Below, piece by piece: positions 34,943-46,840 of a stretch of 64,000 nt of DNA. Source of the stretch: Hoeflea prorocentri. GTDB lineage: Bacteria; Pseudomonadota; Alphaproteobacteria; Rhizobiales; Rhizobiaceae. Below the pieces are notes generated by a model, which ran no database searches, was not told where the DNA came from, and saw only the letters and a program-made list of their open reading frames with translations. The DNA is taken from contig NZ_JAPJZI010000001.1 of assembly GCF_027944115.1 (NCBI RefSeq), positions 806,001-870,000 of the forward strand, read 5' to 3'. Every line of letters begins with the position of its first letter. Position 1 is the first letter of the stretch. The translations under genes and the position numbers were made by a program.

Positions 34943-36675
34943 GACGTCTGTTCAAGCGCAAAGCGTTGGCGGCAAGGCCGTCATTTTCCGGCGATCTGTC
35001 GGGCAGGCGGGCGAGCCATGCCGAAGGTGCGCGCAGGTCTTCGGGCAGTCAGACCCGCAACCGCATCACCCTGGTGATGATCGGCGTGTGCATGGTTTTT
35101 GCGATTATTGCCGGCCGGCTCGTTCAATACGGGTTTCGCGACATGGAAACGGTTGCAAGCATCGCGCGGGGCAATGAACTTCTCGCCTCGCGGCCTGATC
35201 TGCTTGACCGCAACGGTCAGGTGCTTGCAACGGATATTCGTACTGTTTCGCTCTACGCGCAGCCGCACAAGATCACCGACCCCGACGAAGTCATCGAAAG
35301 GCTTGCGACGGTTCTTCCTGATGTGGACGCCCGCTCCGTCTATCGCAAGCTGACGTCGAAGTCGCAGTTTCAGTGGCTTCGCCGGCAACTCACACCCAAG
35401 CAGCAAAGCGATATTCTGGCGCTTGGCATTCCGGGCGTTGGTTTCAGGCCGGAGAAGCGACGCTTTTATCCGGGCGGGCCGACGGCCTCGCATATCGTCG
35501 GACATGTCAATATCGACAACAAGGGCATCGCCGGCATGGAAAAGTTTGTCGATGGCGAAGGACTTGCCGACCTTGCCGCTGCCGGGATGACGATCGAAAG
35601 GCAGCTTGAACCGGTACGGCTTGCCGTTGACCTGCGGGTCCAGCATATCGTGCGCGATGAGCTGGCTACCGCCATGGAACGCTACCAGGCCATCGCAGCA
35701 GGGGCCGTTGTTCTCAATGCCAAGACCGGCGAAGTCCTGGCCATGTCCTCGCTGCCCGACTACGATCCAAACCTGCCGGCCCAGGCGCTGGAAAAGGACC
35801 GGCTGAACCGGATGTCGGCGGGCACGTTTGAGATGGGGTCGACCTTCAAGGCCTTCACAACCGCGATGGCGCTCGATTCCGGCCTTGTTTCCATGGAGGA
35901 CGAGTTCGACGCGCGCCGGCCGATCCGTATCGCCGGCCATACGATCAGCGACTTTCATGGCAAACACCGTATCCTCAGTGTTCCGGAAATTTTTATCTAC
36001 TCCTCCAATATCGGTACGGCGAAAATGGCCGATGTGGTCGGCATTGACGGGCAGCGCGAATTCTTGACGCGCATCGGGCTGCTGACGCGGATGCAGACTG
36101 AACTGCCGGAAGTCTCGCGGCCCACCCAGCCGCAAGTCTGGAAGAAGATCAACTCTATTACGATCTCGTTTGGACACGGGGTTGCGACAACACCCCTGCA
36201 AACGGCGGTCGCGGCAGCGGCGATGCTGAATGGCGGCAATCTCATTGCGCCGACTTTCCTGCCGCGTACCGAAACGGAAGCCGAGCAGGTCGCTATCCGG
36301 GTGATCCAGCCCGAAACCAGCGCCGCGATGCGTTATCTGATGCGCCTTAATGTTGAGAAGGGATCCGGGCGCCGGGCCGAAGTGCCGGGCTTCCGCGTCG
36401 GTGGAAAGACGGGTACGGCTGAAAAAGTGGTCAATGGCCGATACTCGTCCGACGTGCGGTTCAATGCGTTCCTGTCGGCCTTTCCCATCGAGGATCCGCA
36501 ATATGTCGTCCTGGTGATCATTGACGAGCCGAAACCGGCTGAAGGTCAGCACTCGGCGACTGCCGGTCTGAACGCTGCACCGACCGTCAAGGCCATTATA
36601 CGCCGCAGTGCTGCGTTGCTCGGGGTTCGTCCGGCATTTGGTCAAGGCGACGCCGCCTTGCTCGTGTCATATTGA
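34939..36675 (+). CDS. ftsI: Septal peptidoglycan transpeptidase FtsI (PBP3)
   Basis: A 578-residue class B penicillin-binding protein, the essential septum transpeptidase. After a basic cytoplasmic tail there is one span (residues ~44-62), a dimerisation/pedestal domain, and the transpeptidase domain with active-site SxxK as S301-TFK, SSN (SSNIGTAK) and KTGTAEK. The junction with ftsL is a 4-nt overlap. A 79-bp gap separates it from the murE/F gene. Confidence 0.96.
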   Translation: MRRLFKRKALAARPSFSGDLSGRRASHAEGARRSSGSQTRNRITLVMIGVCMVFAIIAGRLVQYGFRDMETVASIARGNELLASRPDLLDRNGQVLATDIRTVSLYAQPHKITDPDEVIERLATVLPDVDARSVYRKLTSKSQFQWLRRQLTPKQQSDILALGIPGVGFRPEKRRFYPGGPTASHIVGHVNIDNKGIAGMEKFVDGEGLADLAAAGMTIERQLEPVRLAVDLRVQHIVRDELATAMERYQAIAAGAVVLNAKTGEVLAMSSLPDYDPNLPAQALEKDRLNRMSAGTFEMGSTFKAFTTAMALDSGLVSMEDEFDARRPIRIAGHTISDFHGKHRILSVPEIFIYSSNIGTAKMADVVGIDGQREFLTRIGLLTRMQTELPEVSRPTQPQVWKKINSITISFGHGVATTPLQTAVAAAAMLNGGNLIAPTFLPRTETEAEQVAIRVIQPETSAAMRYLMRLNVEKGSGRRAEVPGFRVGGKTGTAEKVVNGRYSSDVRFNAFLSAFPIEDPQYVVLVIIDEPKPAEGQHSATAGLNAAPTVKAIIRRSAALLGVRPAFGQGDAALLVSY

Positions 36676-36754
36676 GTCTGACATAAGCTCATGCTCTATG
36701 AGGACGAGAAAGGCCCGCCCGCGCTGCAATTCAAAGGAATGATGGCAACGAACA

Positions 36755-39664
36755 ATGAAGCTGAACATACTGGCCGCAGACCTTGCCACCATACCCGACG
36801 ATCTTGCTGAACTGGATATTTCGGATGTCACCGCCGATAGCCGCAATATTCAGCCCGGCGATCTCTTTGTTGCCATTGCCGGTGAGTTGCGCGACGGGGC
36901 GGCCTTTGTCAGCGATGCTGCGGGGAAAGGTGCTGTTGCAGCAGTTGTCTCGGCTCAGAGCGAATTGCCCGATCCCGGTATTCCGGTAATCCGGGTCGCC
37001 GATCCGCGTTATTTTCTTGCCAAGGCGGCGGCCCGTCTCCACAGCGATCAGCCCGAGACGATGGTTGCCGTGACCGGAACAGCCGGCAAAACCTCCGTTG
37101 CGTCCTTTACCCGGCAGATCTGGGAACGCACTGGCCGGCCCGCGGCCATGATCGGGACAACGGGTGTGGAGACCGCCTCCCGCAAACAATATGGCCAGCT
37201 GACGACACCCGATCCGGTCGTCCTTCATCGGACCCTTAGCCAACTGGCGGGCGAGGGGATTACGCACGGTGCGATGGAAGCCTCCAGTCATGGGCTGGAT
37301 CAGCACCGGCTTGACGGCGTGCGGCTTGCCGCCGGAGCCTTTACCAATCTTGGGCGCGACCATCTCGACTACCACGACAGCATGGAGGACTATTTCTCCG
37401 CCAAGATGAGGCTGTTCGAGGCGCTGTTGCGGCCTGGTTCGCCGGCGGTGATTTATTCCGACGACGCCTGGTCCGACCGGGTGATAGAGAGGGCAAAGGC
37501 CAGAGGCCTTGATGTGCGCACTGTCGGGCGTAGCGGTGATTTCCTTGCTCTTAAACGAGTCGAACATCAGCGCCACCAGCAGGTTGCGGAAATCCACCAC
37601 GATGGTGCGATCTATCAGGTTGACGTTCCGCTCGCCGGAGATTTTCAACTCGCCAATGCGCTGGTTGCCGCAGGGCTGGCGATTGTCACCGGCGTTCCGG
37701 CGGGCGAAGCCATTGCAGCGGTCGAACACCTGTGCGGTGCGCCAGGGCGGCTGGAACTTGTCGGTTCCGCGCCGAACGGCGCGCCTGCCTATGTGGACTA
37801 CGCGCACAAGCCGGAGGCGCTGGAGCAGGTTCTGCAATCGGTGAGGCCGTTTACGACCGGCCGTGTTGTTGTCGTCTTCGGCTGCGGGGGCGATCGGGAC
37901 AAAGGCAAGCGCCCTCTCATGGGCGAAATCGCGACCCGGCTGGCGGATGTGGTGATTGTCACGGACGACAATCCGCGCAGCGAGGAACCGGCTGTCATCC
38001 GCGCGGAAATACTGGCCCAGGCCCCCGGCGCGTTGGAAATCGGCGATCGGCGGCAGGCGATTGCTGATGCGATTTCCCTGCTGAAGGAAGGCGATACGCT
38101 GGTCGTTGCAGGTAAGGGGCATGAGGAAGGTCAGATTGTCGGCGATACAGTATTGCCGTTCTCCGATCATGAGGCGATTGAGAGTGCGCTCACGTCGATT
38201 GCGCCACGCCGGTGGCTTTGGCTGACCCGCGATATGATCGATGCGATGAACGGCAGGCCGGTGGGTGATCTGCCGGAGGGCATTGACGGGATTTCCATCG
38301 ATAGCCGCTCGGTGGCACCGGGCGATGCCTTCTTTGCCATCAAGGGCGACCGGTTCGACGGCCATGATTTTGCCAGCGGTGCGGTTGCAAACGGCGCTTC
38401 GCTGCTGGTTGTCTCCGAGTCGAAACTGCCGGCGCTTGGCCGTGTCAACGCACCGATGATTGTCGTTGACGACGTGCTTGAAGCCATGAGCCGGTTGGGC
38501 ATAGCGGCCCGTGCAAGGACGAAGGCCAGGATCATCGCAGTGACGGGATCGGTCGGTAAAACCTCGACCAAGGAAATGCTGCGCCAGGTCTTGAGCGGGC
38601 AGGGCAAGGTGCACGCATCCGTCGCCTCCTTCAACAATCACTGGGGCGTGCCGCTGACGCTGGCACGCATGCCGGAGGACACGGCATTTGGTGTCTTTGA
38701 AATTGGAATGAACCATCCGGACGAGATACGCCCGCTCGTCAAGCTGGTCCGCCCGCATATAGCCATTGTCACAGCGATTGCGGCCGCCCATCTCGGTCAC
38801 TTCAAGAACCTCTCGGAAATAGCTGCGGCAAAAGCGGAAATCTTCGAAGGCGTCGTCTCCGGCGGGCACGTTCTGCTGAACCGTGACAGCGAGAAATTCG
38901 CGCAGCTTAAAAAGACCGCCACCGGTTGCGGGATCAGTAATATCCATGTCTTTGGCGAACATCGCCAGGCCAATATCCGGCTGAAGCAATGGCAAGCGAC
39001 GGAGAGCGGCTCGTCGGCCGAAATCGATGTGCTGGGCGAGTCGCTGACCCTCAATGTGGGATTGCCTGGTCGGCATATGGCACAAAACGCGCTGGCCGTT
39101 GCCGGAGCGGCAAAGCTTGCCGGAGCGAATTTGCGGTCGGTGGTTGAGGCAATGGCCAGGCTGGAAGCGGCAGACGGACGTGGAACGCAGCTTGCACTTA
39201 GGGTGAATGGAGGGTCCTTTACGCTGATCGACGAGAGCTACAATGCAAATCCCGCATCGATGCGTGCCGGTATCGCATTGCTCCGCGATGCGCCCGTCGG
39301 CGAGGGTGGACGGCGCATTGCCGTATTGGGTGACATGCTCGAACTCGGCTCGTTTGCCAAAAAATTGCACGCCGAACTGAAAGAGCCGCTTGAGGCCGCC
39401 AGCATCGACATCGTGCTGCTTGGCGGTGATGAGATGAAGGCGCTTGACGACGTGTTGGACGAACCGCCTGTGCACGAACACCGCGACAATGCGGATGAGC
39501 TTGAGCCCGTCCTTTTCAAGACCATCAAGGCCGGTGACGCGGTGATGATCAAGTCGTCCAAAGGCATAGGTTTTTCAAGGCTGGTCAAGGCCTTGGTTGA
39601 CAAGTATCCGGCGGTATCCGACAGCGTGTCGGAACGGAACACGCGAGAGGGGGTGTCCGCCTAA
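36755..39664 (+). CDS. murE-murF: Fused MurE-MurF: two successive muropeptide ligases in one chain
   Basis: One uninterrupted frame of 969 residues. Residues 1-~480 are MurE (UDP-MurNAc-L-Ala-D-Glu:meso-DAP ligase): ATP loop TGTAGKTS at 107-114, [15 protein letters not shown], and DDNPRSE, whose DNPR marks meso-DAP specificity. Residues ~484-969 are MurF (adds D-Ala-D-Ala): [23 protein letters not shown] loop [11 protein letters not shown] around 597-607, [21 protein letters not shown]. The joint is only a few residues (around IAPRRWLW, near 38200) where other rhizobia have a stop and a new start. Each half has its usual length and all motifs. The mraY start overlaps the stop by 1 nt (TAATG). 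Confidence 0.93.
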   Translation: MKLNILAADLATIPDDLAELDISDVTADSRNIQPGDLFVAIAGELRDGAAFVSDAAGKGAVAAVVSAQSELPDPGIPVIRVADPRYFLAKAAARLHSDQPETMVAVTGTAGKTSVASFTRQIWERTGRPAAMIGTTGVETASRKQYGQLTTPDPVVLHRTLSQLAGEGITHGAMEASSHGLDQHRLDGVRLAAGAFTNLGRDHLDYHDSMEDYFSAKMRLFEALLRPGSPAVIYSDDAWSDRVIERAKARGLDVRTVGRSGDFLALKRVEHQRHQQVAEIHHDGAIYQVDVPLAGDFQLANALVAAGLAIVTGVPAGEAIAAVEHLCGAPGRLELVGSAPNGAPAYVDYAHKPEALEQVLQSVRPFTTGRVVVVFGCGGDRDKGKRPLMGEIATRLADVVIVTDDNPRSEEPAVIRAEILAQAPGALEIGDRRQAIADAISLLKEGDTLVVAGKGHEEGQIVGDTVLPFSDHEAIESALTSIAPRRWLWLTRDMIDAMNGRPVGDLPEGIDGISIDSRSVAPGDAFFAIKGDRFDGHDFASGAVANGASLLVVSESKLPALGRVNAPMIVVDDVLEAMSRLGIAARARTKARIIAVTGSVGKTSTKEMLRQVLSGQGKVHASVASFNNHWGVPLTLARMPEDTAFGVFEIGMNHPDEIRPLVKLVRPHIAIVTAIAAAHLGHFKNLSEIAAAKAEIFEGVVSGGHVLLNRDSEKFAQLKKTATGCGISNIHVFGEHRQANIRLKQWQATESGSSAEIDVLGESLTLNVGLPGRHMAQNALAVAGAAKLAGANLRSVVEAMARLEAADGRGTQLALRVNGGSFTLIDESYNANPASMRAGIALLRDAPVGEGGRRIAVLGDMLELGSFAKKLHAELKEPLEAASIDIVLLGGDEMKALDDVLDEPPVHEHRDNADELEPVLFKTIKAGDAVMIKSSKGIGFSRLVKALVDKYPAVSDSVSERNTREGVSA

Positions 39665-40767
39665 TGTTGATCTGGCTCGTCGAACTATCCGATCATCTGC
39701 AAATCTTCAATCTATTCAGATACATCACCTTTCGTACAGGCGCGGCGGCACTAACGTCCGCCTTCATCGTTTTCATGTTCGGGCCGCGAATCATTGCGTC
39801 GCTTTCCATTCGTCAGGGGCGCGGACAGCCGATCCGGGCTGACGGGCCGCAGACCCATTTCAAGAAAGCCGGAACGCCGACAATGGGCGGACTGATGATC
39901 CTGACGGGCATCATTGTCAGTTCACTCTTATGGGCGGATCTGTCGAACACATATGTGGTGACGACCCTGCTCGTTACGCTGGGTTTCGGTGCGATCGGCT
40001 TCTACGATGACTATCTCAAGGTCACCCAGCAGTCCCATCGCGGGGTCTCCGGCAAGACACGTCTTCTTGCCGAGTTCCTGCTGGCCGGGCTTGCCGTCTA
40101 TGCGATCATGCTCGCATCCATGGCGGCGGTCGGAACAGCCGGTCCAAGCTTCGGCTCGTCGCTGGCGTTTCCGTTCTTCAAGGATTTCGTTATCGATCTC
40201 GGCTGGTTCTATATCGCGTTCGGCGCCTTTGTGATTGTCGGTGCGGGCAATGCGGTCAACCTGACGGACGGGCTGGACGGACTTGCCATCGTTCCGATCA
40301 TGATCGCCGCCGCATCGTTCGGCGTGATCGCCTATCTTTCCGGCAACGCGGTCTTTGCCAATTATCTGCAGATCAATTTTGTACCTGGAACCGGCGAACT
40401 GTCGGTCGTACTCGGCGCGGTGATCGGCGCCGGCCTCGGGTTCCTGTGGTTCAATGCGCCTCCGGCTGCGATCTTCATGGGCGACACGGGATCGCTGGCG
40501 CTTGGCGGTTTAGTGGGCGCCGTGGCGGTCGCCACGAAACACGAGCTGGTCATGATCATCATTGGCGGCCTGTTTGTAGCAGAAGCCCTGTCGGTCATCA
40601 TTCAGGTGGCGTCCTTCAAGCTGACCGGTAAGCGGGTGTTCCTGATGGCGCCGATCCATCACCATTTCGAGCGGCTGGGATGGACGGAAAGCCAAGTGGT
40701 CATACGGTTCTGGATTATTGCTGTCGGTCTTGCCATGCTCGGGCTGGCCACACTCAAGCTGCGGTGA
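39664..40767 (+). CDS. mraY: Phospho-MurNAc-pentapeptide translocase MraY
   Basis: A 367-residue polytopic enzyme that forms lipid I on undecaprenyl phosphate at the inner face of the membrane. Family motifs: [37 protein letters not shown] (catalytic Asp), [12 protein letters not shown] and the His-rich loop [13 protein letters not shown]. About ten spans are visible. The ATG shares its A with the murE/F stop (TAATG), so coupling is tight. Confidence 0.97.
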   Translation: MLIWLVELSDHLQIFNLFRYITFRTGAAALTSAFIVFMFGPRIIASLSIRQGRGQPIRADGPQTHFKKAGTPTMGGLMILTGIIVSSLLWADLSNTYVVTTLLVTLGFGAIGFYDDYLKVTQQSHRGVSGKTRLLAEFLLAGLAVYAIMLASMAAVGTAGPSFGSSLAFPFFKDFVIDLGWFYIAFGAFVIVGAGNAVNLTDGLDGLAIVPIMIAAASFGVIAYLSGNAVFANYLQINFVPGTGELSVVLGAVIGAGLGFLWFNAPPAAIFMGDTGSLALGGLVGAVAVATKHELVMIIIGGLFVAEALSVIIQVASFKLTGKRVFLMAPIHHHFERLGWTESQVVIRFWIIAVGLAMLGLATLKLR

Positions 40768-40771
40768 GCCA

Positions 40772-42178
40772 ATGATTGCGGCGACGGCTTTTTCGGGGAA
40801 AAACGTTGCCCTCTTCGGGTTGGGTGGATCGGGCATTGCGACCGCCCATGCGCTGATTGCAGGCGATGCGAGTGTGATTGCCTGGGACGACAATCCCGAC
40901 AGGGTCGAAGACGCCTCGCGGGCAGGCATCCCGGTGGTGGACCTCAGGACGATCAGCTGGAGCGAACAGGCCGCGCTGGTGCTTGCACCCGGTGTGCCGT
41001 TAACCCATCCAAAACCGCATTGGAGCGTTGATCTTGCACGTGGAGCCGGCGCGGAAGTCATTGGCGATATCGAGCTTTTTGTCCGCCAAAGACGCCTTGA
41101 AGCGCCGGATTGTCCCTTCATCGCCATTACCGGAACGAACGGGAAATCGACCACCACGGCGCTGATTGCCCACATCCTCGGCGAAGCCGGGCGCGACACG
41201 CAGCTTGGCGGTAACATCGGTACGGCCATCATGACGCTTGATCCACCCAAGAACGGGCGCTTCTTCGTGGTCGAGTGTTCGTCCTACCAGATTGACCTTT
41301 CGCCCTCGATCAACCCGACCGCCGGTATCTTGCTCAACCTGTCGCCCGATCATCTCGACCGGCACGGGACCATGCAGCACTATGCCGAAGTCAAGGAAAG
41401 GCTGGTTGCCGGAAGCGATCTTGCGATCATCGGAACCGATGATCATTGGTGCATGCTGATTGCCGACCGGCTGGAAAGGGCTTCGACCCCCGTTTTCAGA
41501 ATATCCAAACGCGATGCGCTGGCCGACGGCTATTATGCCGCAGGTGCGAAACTCATGCGCGCGTCCGGGGGGACAGCTCATCAGGTCGCCGATCTTTCGT
41601 CCATATCCACGCTGCGGGGCGCGCACAATGCGCAAAACGCAGCGGCGGCCATCGCGGCCTGTATCGCGGTCGGCCTTACCGAAAGCGAGATATTGGCAGG
41701 GCTCGGCAGTTTTGGCGGGCTTGAACATCGTATGCAGCCTGTTGCCCGGCGTGCGCGGGTGCTATTCGTCAATGATTCAAAGGCCACCAATGCCGATGCA
41801 TCGGCGCCCGCCCTATCGAGTTTTGACCGGATATACTGGATTGCCGGCGGGCTTGAGAAGGAAGGCGGGATCCATTCACTCAGCGGCCTCTATCCTCACA
41901 TTGCCAAAGCCTATCTGATTGGCGAGGCGGCGCCGGCTTTTGCCGCGACGCTGGGCGATGATGTCGACTACGAGATTGCCGGAACGCTGGAGCGTGCCGT
42001 GGCGCGCGCCGCCGAAGATGCGGCTGAGGATGCTGCTGAAGAGGCCGTAGTGCTGTTGTCACCGGCTTGCGCAAGCTTCGATCAGTACAAGAACTTTGAA
42101 ATCCGCGGGAACGCTTTTGTCGATTGCGTCGCGACGCTGCCGGATATCACCATGCTCGTGAATCCAAAGGAGAGCTGA
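40772..42178 (+). CDS. murD: UDP-MurNAc-L-alanine:D-glutamate ligase MurD
   Basis: A 468-residue cytoplasmic ligase adding D-Glu to UDP-MurNAc-L-Ala. Motifs: ALFGLGGSG for the N-terminal Rossmann-like domain, ATP loop [29 protein letters not shown], and C-terminal [18 protein letters not shown]. Near the C-terminus there is a short imperfect repeat of Ala-Ala-Glu-Asp ([13 protein letters not shown]), probably a flexible helix. ATG 40772 is chosen; the longer frame would overlap mraY. ftsW follows 2 bp later. Confidence 0.96.
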   Translation: MIAATAFSGKNVALFGLGGSGIATAHALIAGDASVIAWDDNPDRVEDASRAGIPVVDLRTISWSEQAALVLAPGVPLTHPKPHWSVDLARGAGAEVIGDIELFVRQRRLEAPDCPFIAITGTNGKSTTTALIAHILGEAGRDTQLGGNIGTAIMTLDPPKNGRFFVVECSSYQIDLSPSINPTAGILLNLSPDHLDRHGTMQHYAEVKERLVAGSDLAIIGTDDHWCMLIADRLERASTPVFRISKRDALADGYYAAGAKLMRASGGTAHQVADLSSISTLRGAHNAQNAAAAIAACIAVGLTESEILAGLGSFGGLEHRMQPVARRARVLFVNDSKATNADASAPALSSFDRIYWIAGGLEKEGGIHSLSGLYPHIAKAYLIGEAAPAFAATLGDDVDYEIAGTLERAVARAAEDAAEDAAEEAVVLLSPACASFDQYKNFEIRGNAFVDCVATLPDITMLVNPKES

Positions 42179-42180
42179 AG

Positions 42181-43341
42181 ATGGTTAGCCGAGCCGAACG
42201 AGGACCGATCTCCGACTGGTTCTGGACTATAGACAGATTTCTGCTGGCGGTCTTTGTCGCGCTGATCGGCCTTGGCTTCATCCTGTCCTTTGCCGCAAGC
42301 CCGGGCGTTGCCGAACGTCTCAACATCGACAGCCTGCACTTCGTCAAACGGCATGCTCTTTTTATCTTTCCCGCGCTTGCGGTGATGATCGGGCTGTCGT
42401 TTTTGTCGCCGCGCCAGGTCCGGCGGGCGGCGTTGCTGCTGCTCTTGTTTTCGATTGCGATGATGGTCTTTACCCAGTTTTACGGATTTGAAGCCAAAGG
42501 CTCGCGCCGCTGGTTCTCAATCGCCGGCTTCTCCGTACAGCCTTCGGAGTTCCTCAAACCGGCCTTTATCATCATCTGCGCGTGGCTGTTTTCCGAGCAT
42601 TCGCGCCAGCCGGATATTCCTGGCAACCTCTTTGCCATCATTCTTTTCGGTATTGTTGTGGCCCTGCTTATTGCGCAGCCGGATCTCGGCCAGACCATTC
42701 TCGTGACGATAGCCTGGGGCACGCTGTTCTTCATGGCCGGCATGCCCTGGTTCTGGATTATCCTTCTGGCCTGTGCAGCGGTCGCGCTGTTTGTCTCGGC
42801 CTATTTTGTCTTTCCCCATGTCGCGGGACGGATTGACCGGTTCTGGACAGGCGAGGGCGACACCCATCAGGTGGACACGGCCCGTGAAGCCATCATGCTT
42901 GGTGGCTGGTTCGGACAGGGGCCGGGTGAGGGCACCATGAAGGGCATTCTTCCCGATAGCCATACCGATTTCATCTTTTCGGTGGCCGCCGAGGAATTCG
43001 GTATCCTGTTCTGCCTCGTACTTGTTGCGATTTTCCTTGTCATTGTCCTGCGCGGTCTCAGCCATGCCAACCGTGAGGGCGATGAGTTCACCCGGCTGGC
43101 GATCGCCGGCCTGACGCTTCTGATCGGTTTTCAATCCATGATCCATATCGGCGTCAATCTGGAACTGCTGCCTGCAAAGGGCATGACCCTGCCTTTGATC
43201 TCCTATGGCGGCTCGTCCATGCTGGCGATTTCGATAACCGCTGGTTTCCTGCTGGCGCTGACGCGACGCAATCCGGAAAAACGGGCAACCGGCCGGCAGA
43301 CCGGTTATCACGATATGAAACTGACCGCGGAGCATGTCTAG
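42181..43341 (+). CDS. ftsW: Septal peptidoglycan glycosyltransferase FtsW
   Basis: A 386-residue SEDS protein with about ten spans. Signatures: FYGFEAKGSRRWFSIAGFSVQPSEFLKPA, including the PSE motif, the extracellular region with QGPGEGTMKGILPDSHTDFIFSV, and the C-terminal GMTLPLISYGGSSML. It polymerises lipid II at the septum together with FtsI. The start ATG 42181 follows the murD stop by 2 bp; murG follows by 3 bp. Confidence 0.97.
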   Translation: MVSRAERGPISDWFWTIDRFLLAVFVALIGLGFILSFAASPGVAERLNIDSLHFVKRHALFIFPALAVMIGLSFLSPRQVRRAALLLLLFSIAMMVFTQFYGFEAKGSRRWFSIAGFSVQPSEFLKPAFIIICAWLFSEHSRQPDIPGNLFAIILFGIVVALLIAQPDLGQTILVTIAWGTLFFMAGMPWFWIILLACAAVALFVSAYFVFPHVAGRIDRFWTGEGDTHQVDTAREAIMLGGWFGQGPGEGTMKGILPDSHTDFIFSVAAEEFGILFCLVLVAIFLVIVLRGLSHANREGDEFTRLAIAGLTLLIGFQSMIHIGVNLELLPAKGMTLPLISYGGSSMLAISITAGFLLALTRRNPEKRATGRQTGYHDMKLTAEHV

Positions 43342-43344
43342 CTC

Positions 43345-44466
43345 ATGGCTGCAAGCGTCCTATTGTGCGCCGGTGGGACCGGCGGTCACCTGTTCCCCGC
43401 CGAGGCGTTGGGACACGAGCTGCGCGGCCGCGGTTTTTCCGTTCATCTTGCGACGGACGAGCGGGCGGAACGCTTTTCGGGCACGTTCCCGGCCGATGAG
43501 ATCCACATCATTCCCTCGGCAACCATTACGTCCAAGAACCCCATTGCATTAGCAAAAACCGGTCTGAAGCTCTTTCGCGGTCTGCGTCAGTCCGGCCGCT
43601 TGCTGTCGCGGCTAAGGCCCGCCACCGTTGTCGGGTTCGGTGGTTACCCGACCCTGCCGCCGCTCATGGCGGCGAGCAGGGGCGGCATACCGAGTGTCAT
43701 CCATGAGCAGAACGCGGTGATGGGCAGGGCCAACAAGTTCCTGGCCTCGCGCGTCGATGTCATAGCGGGCGGTTTCCTGCCGGAAGGCGAGGGACCGTTT
43801 GGCGACAAGATTGTCACGACCGGAAACCCGGTCAGGCCGGATGTTCAGAAAGCGGCTGAAACTGAATACCGGTCGCCGAAAGGCGATGAGACCTTTCATC
43901 TGCTGGTTTTCGGAGGCAGCCAGGGTGCGCGCTTTTTCTCGGAGATACTGCCGGAGGCTCTTGTTCGCGTGCCCGAGCAATTGAGGAGCCGGTTACGGAT
44001 TACGCAGCAGGCTCGACCGGAGGACCGGGGCACCGTCGAGCGGTTTTACGAAGACAATGTGGTGGACGCGGACGTCTCGCCTTTTTTCGAGGATATGGCC
44101 GAGCGTATCGCACGCGCGCATCTGGTTATCAGCCGGTCGGGCGCATCGACTGTTTCCGAGCTTTCGGTTATCGGGCGGCCTTCCATTCTGGTGCCGTTTC
44201 CCTACGCGCTGGATCACGATCAGGCGGCAAATGCGGCGGCGCTGCAGGATAAGGGCGGGGCACAGCTCATCCGCCAGTCCGAGCTCTCGGCGGAGAAACT
44301 GGCGTCGCTGCTGACGGCGTTCATGGAGCAGCCGCATCTCCTGGAGGAGATGGCGAAACGGGCAAAATCAGCCGGCAAGCCGGATGCCGCGAGCTTGCTT
44401 GGCGATCTTGTAGCAGATATTGCCAGTGGCAAGTCCCCATTGGAAAAGCGGAGTGCGCAGCAATGA
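43345..44466 (+). CDS. murG: UDP-GlcNAc:lipid I N-acetylglucosamine transferase MurG
   Basis: A 373-residue GT28 glycosyltransferase making lipid II at the inner membrane face. Motifs: [15 protein letters not shown] (first Gly loop), [38 protein letters not shown], and the donor-binding [24 protein letters not shown] with AADHDQ read as [10 protein letters not shown]. It overlaps murC by 4 nt. Confidence 0.97.
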   Translation: MAASVLLCAGGTGGHLFPAEALGHELRGRGFSVHLATDERAERFSGTFPADEIHIIPSATITSKNPIALAKTGLKLFRGLRQSGRLLSRLRPATVVGFGGYPTLPPLMAASRGGIPSVIHEQNAVMGRANKFLASRVDVIAGGFLPEGEGPFGDKIVTTGNPVRPDVQKAAETEYRSPKGDETFHLLVFGGSQGARFFSEILPEALVRVPEQLRSRLRITQQARPEDRGTVERFYEDNVVDADVSPFFEDMAERIARAHLVISRSGASTVSELSVIGRPSILVPFPYALDHDQAANAAALQDKGGAQLIRQSELSAEKLASLLTAFMEQPHLLEEMAKRAKSAGKPDAASLLGDLVADIASGKSPLEKRSAQQ

Positions 44467-45878
44467 AAATGCCGCAGAACATTGGTCTCGTTCATTTCGT
44501 CGGTATTGGCGGGATAGGCATGAGCGGCATTGCTGAAATGTTGCACAATCTGGGACACCGCGTTCAAGGGTCTGACATATCGGACAACGCCAATGTTCAA
44601 AGGCTGAGAGGCAAAGGGATTGCCGTGTCGGTCGGCCATGCGGCCGACAATCTGGGCGATGCGGAAGTGCTGGTGGTGTCCACGGCTATCCGCAAGGACA
44701 ATCCGGAACTTGCCGCCGCGCGCGAGCGGGGACTTCCGATCGTGCGGCGCGCCGAAATGCTGGCCGAACTGATGCGGTTTCGTAATGCGGTGGCAATCGG
44801 CGGGACACACGGCAAGACAACCACCACATCGATGGTCGCCGCGCTGCTTGATGCCGGCGGGCTTGATCCGACGGTCATCAATGGCGGGATCATCAATGCC
44901 TATGGCACCAATGCCCATATGGGCAGCGGCGAATGGATGGTTGTCGAGGCTGATGAATCCGACGGTACCTTCCTGAAGCTGCCGGCGGATATCGCCGTCG
45001 TCACCAATATCGATCCCGAGCATCTCGATCATTACGGTACGTTCGACGCTGTCCGTGAAGCCTTTGCCCAGTTCGTCGAGAACGTGCCGTTCTACGGTTT
45101 CGGCGTTATGTGTGTGGACCATCCGGAGGTTCAGGCCCTTGTCGGGCGCATCGACGACCGGCGGGTAGTGACCTATGGGCAAAACCCGCAGGCCGATGTC
45201 CGCTACTCAAATCACCGCATGGACGGTGCGACCTCTATATTCGACATTTCAATCCGGCACAGGAAAACCGGCGAGATTTCCAAGGTCAGCGATCTGCGTC
45301 TGCCGATGCCGGGCGGCTACAACGTCTCCAATGCGACGGCTGCTATCGCGGTTGCCCATGAGCTGGGTCTGGGACCGGAGGCCATTGCCAAGGGCCTTGC
45401 TGCTTTTGGTGGTGTTAAACGGCGTTTTACCCATGTGGGAAGCTGGAACGGGGCGGATATCTTCGATGATTATGCCCACCACCCGGTTGAGATCCGATCG
45501 GTTCTTTCTGCGGCGCGCGATGCCTGTTCGGGCCGGGTGATCGCCGTTGCCCAACCGCACCGCTATACACGGCTTGAAAGCCTGTTCGACGAATTTGCAG
45601 CCTGTTTCAACGATGCGGACATCGTTATAGTCGCGCCGGTGTTTTCCGCCGGGGAAGATCCGATCGACGGTGTCAGTTCGGAAGAGCTGGTGCATCGCAT
45701 CAGGGCCGGGGGGCATCGCGATGCCCGAACGCTTGCCGGTCCGGAGGAGCTTGCCGGTTTGATTGCGGATGTCGCGCAGAATGACGATTTTGTCGTGTGC
45801 CTGGGAGCAGGCAGTATCACGGCCTGGGCCGGGGCGCTTTCCGATCAGCTCGAAGCGCTTGATGGACATCCGGCATGA
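44463..45878 (+). CDS. murC: UDP-MurNAc:L-alanine ligase MurC
   Basis: A 471-residue ligase that starts the pentapeptide stem. Motifs: [19 protein letters not shown] loop [44 protein letters not shown] and VAQPHRYTR. It overlaps murG upstream and murB downstream by 4 nt each (ATGA), so three successive genes are translationally coupled. Confidence 0.97.
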   Translation: MKMPQNIGLVHFVGIGGIGMSGIAEMLHNLGHRVQGSDISDNANVQRLRGKGIAVSVGHAADNLGDAEVLVVSTAIRKDNPELAAARERGLPIVRRAEMLAELMRFRNAVAIGGTHGKTTTTSMVAALLDAGGLDPTVINGGIINAYGTNAHMGSGEWMVVEADESDGTFLKLPADIAVVTNIDPEHLDHYGTFDAVREAFAQFVENVPFYGFGVMCVDHPEVQALVGRIDDRRVVTYGQNPQADVRYSNHRMDGATSIFDISIRHRKTGEISKVSDLRLPMPGGYNVSNATAAIAVAHELGLGPEAIAKGLAAFGGVKRRFTHVGSWNGADIFDDYAHHPVEIRSVLSAARDACSGRVIAVAQPHRYTRLESLFDEFAACFNDADIVIVAPVFSAGEDPIDGVSSEELVHRIRAGGHRDARTLAGPEELAGLIADVAQNDDFVVCLGAGSITAWAGALSDQLEALDGHPA

Positions 45879-46840
45879 GCGATCAGCTTAACCTGATGGA
45901 AAACATGCCGGAGGTCTTTCAAGGCTTGAGAGGCAAGGTCACGCCCAATGCGCCTTTGGCCAATGTCACCTGGCTTCGCGTTGGCGGACCGGCGGAAGTC
46001 ATGTTCCAGCCGGCTGACGCCGATGACCTGCAGGACTTTTTGAAAAAACTGCCGGAAGAGGTGCCGTTGCTGGTGGTCGGTGTCGGCTCCAATCTGCTTG
46101 TCAGGGATGGCGGTGTGCCCGGCGTCGTAGTCAGGCTGTCGGCAAAAGGGTTTGGCGAAATCAACCAGATCTCCGATACGCGCATCGAGGCCGGAGCGGC
46201 CTGCCTTGACAAGCGGCTGGCCGCGGCCGCGCATCTTGCCGGCATCGGCGGCTTTCACTTCTATCACGGTATCCCGGGCGGGCTGGGCGGTGCTTTGCGG
46301 ATGAATGCCGGGGCAAACGGCGCTGAGACCCGTGAGCGTGTCGTCGAGGTTCACGCGATCGACCGCCGCGGCGAAAAACATGTGCTGTCCAATGACGAGA
46401 TGGGCTATGCCTATCGCCACAGCGGTGCGCCGGCCGATCTGATCTTCACCCATGCGGTGCTGGAAGGCTATCCGGAGGCAAGTGACGCGATCAAGACCGC
46501 CATGGACGAGGTTCAACACCACCGCGAGACGGTGCAGCCGATCCGTGAGAAGACCGGAGGGTCGACCTTCAAGAATCCGCCGGGTACGTCGGCATGGAAG
46601 GAGATCGACGCTGCCGGATGCCGAGGCATGATGGTCGGGGCAGCGCAGATGTCGCCGATGCACTGCAACTTCATGATCAATACCGGCAATGCGACGGCCT
46701 ATGATCTGGAAACGCTCGGCGAAACGGTCCGGGCGCGCGTGCTTGAACATTCCGGCATCCGGCTGGAATGGGAGATCAAGCGCGTCGGCACGTTCCGCGA
46801 AGGGCAGATGGTCCAGAAATTCCTCGGACGAATGCTCTAA
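45875..46840 (+). CDS. murB: UDP-N-acetylenolpyruvoylglucosamine reductase MurB
   Basis: A 321-residue FAD enzyme (type I/II MurB fold) completing UDP-MurNAc synthesis. FAD-binding [41 protein letters not shown], and the catalytic region [10 protein letters not shown] with C-terminal [12 protein letters not shown] are present. The stop TAA lies in the 4-nt CTAA shared with the converging SMR-transporter gene (46837-46840). In most rhizobia ddl follows soon after; here 6.8 kb intervene. Confidence 0.96.
   Translation: MSDQLNLMENMPEVFQGLRGKVTPNAPLANVTWLRVGGPAEVMFQPADADDLQDFLKKLPEEVPLLVVGVGSNLLVRDGGVPGVVVRLSAKGFGEINQISDTRIEAGAACLDKRLAAAAHLAGIGGFHFYHGIPGGLGGALRMNAGANGAETRERVVEVHAIDRRGEKHVLSNDEMGYAYRHSGAPADLIFTHAVLEGYPEASDAIKTAMDEVQHHRETVQPIREKTGGSTFKNPPGTSAWKEIDAAGCRGMMVGAAQMSPMHCNFMINTGNATAYDLETLGETVRARVLEHSGIRLEWEIKRVGTFREGQMVQKFLGRML

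Noticed and set aside
34981-36645. A 554-codon minus-strand open frame opposite ftsI
   Set aside because: Antisense shadow of GC-rich ftsI; composition and lack of motifs argue against a gene.
36731-39481. A 916-codon minus-strand open frame opposite murE/F
   Set aside because: It is the antisense of a GC-rich coding frame; no family resemblance, and murE/F has full ligase motifs.
42000-42050. Ala-Glu-Asp repeat in murD as a microsatellite of functional interest
   Set aside because: Only about two imperfect units; compatible with an ordinary helical segment.
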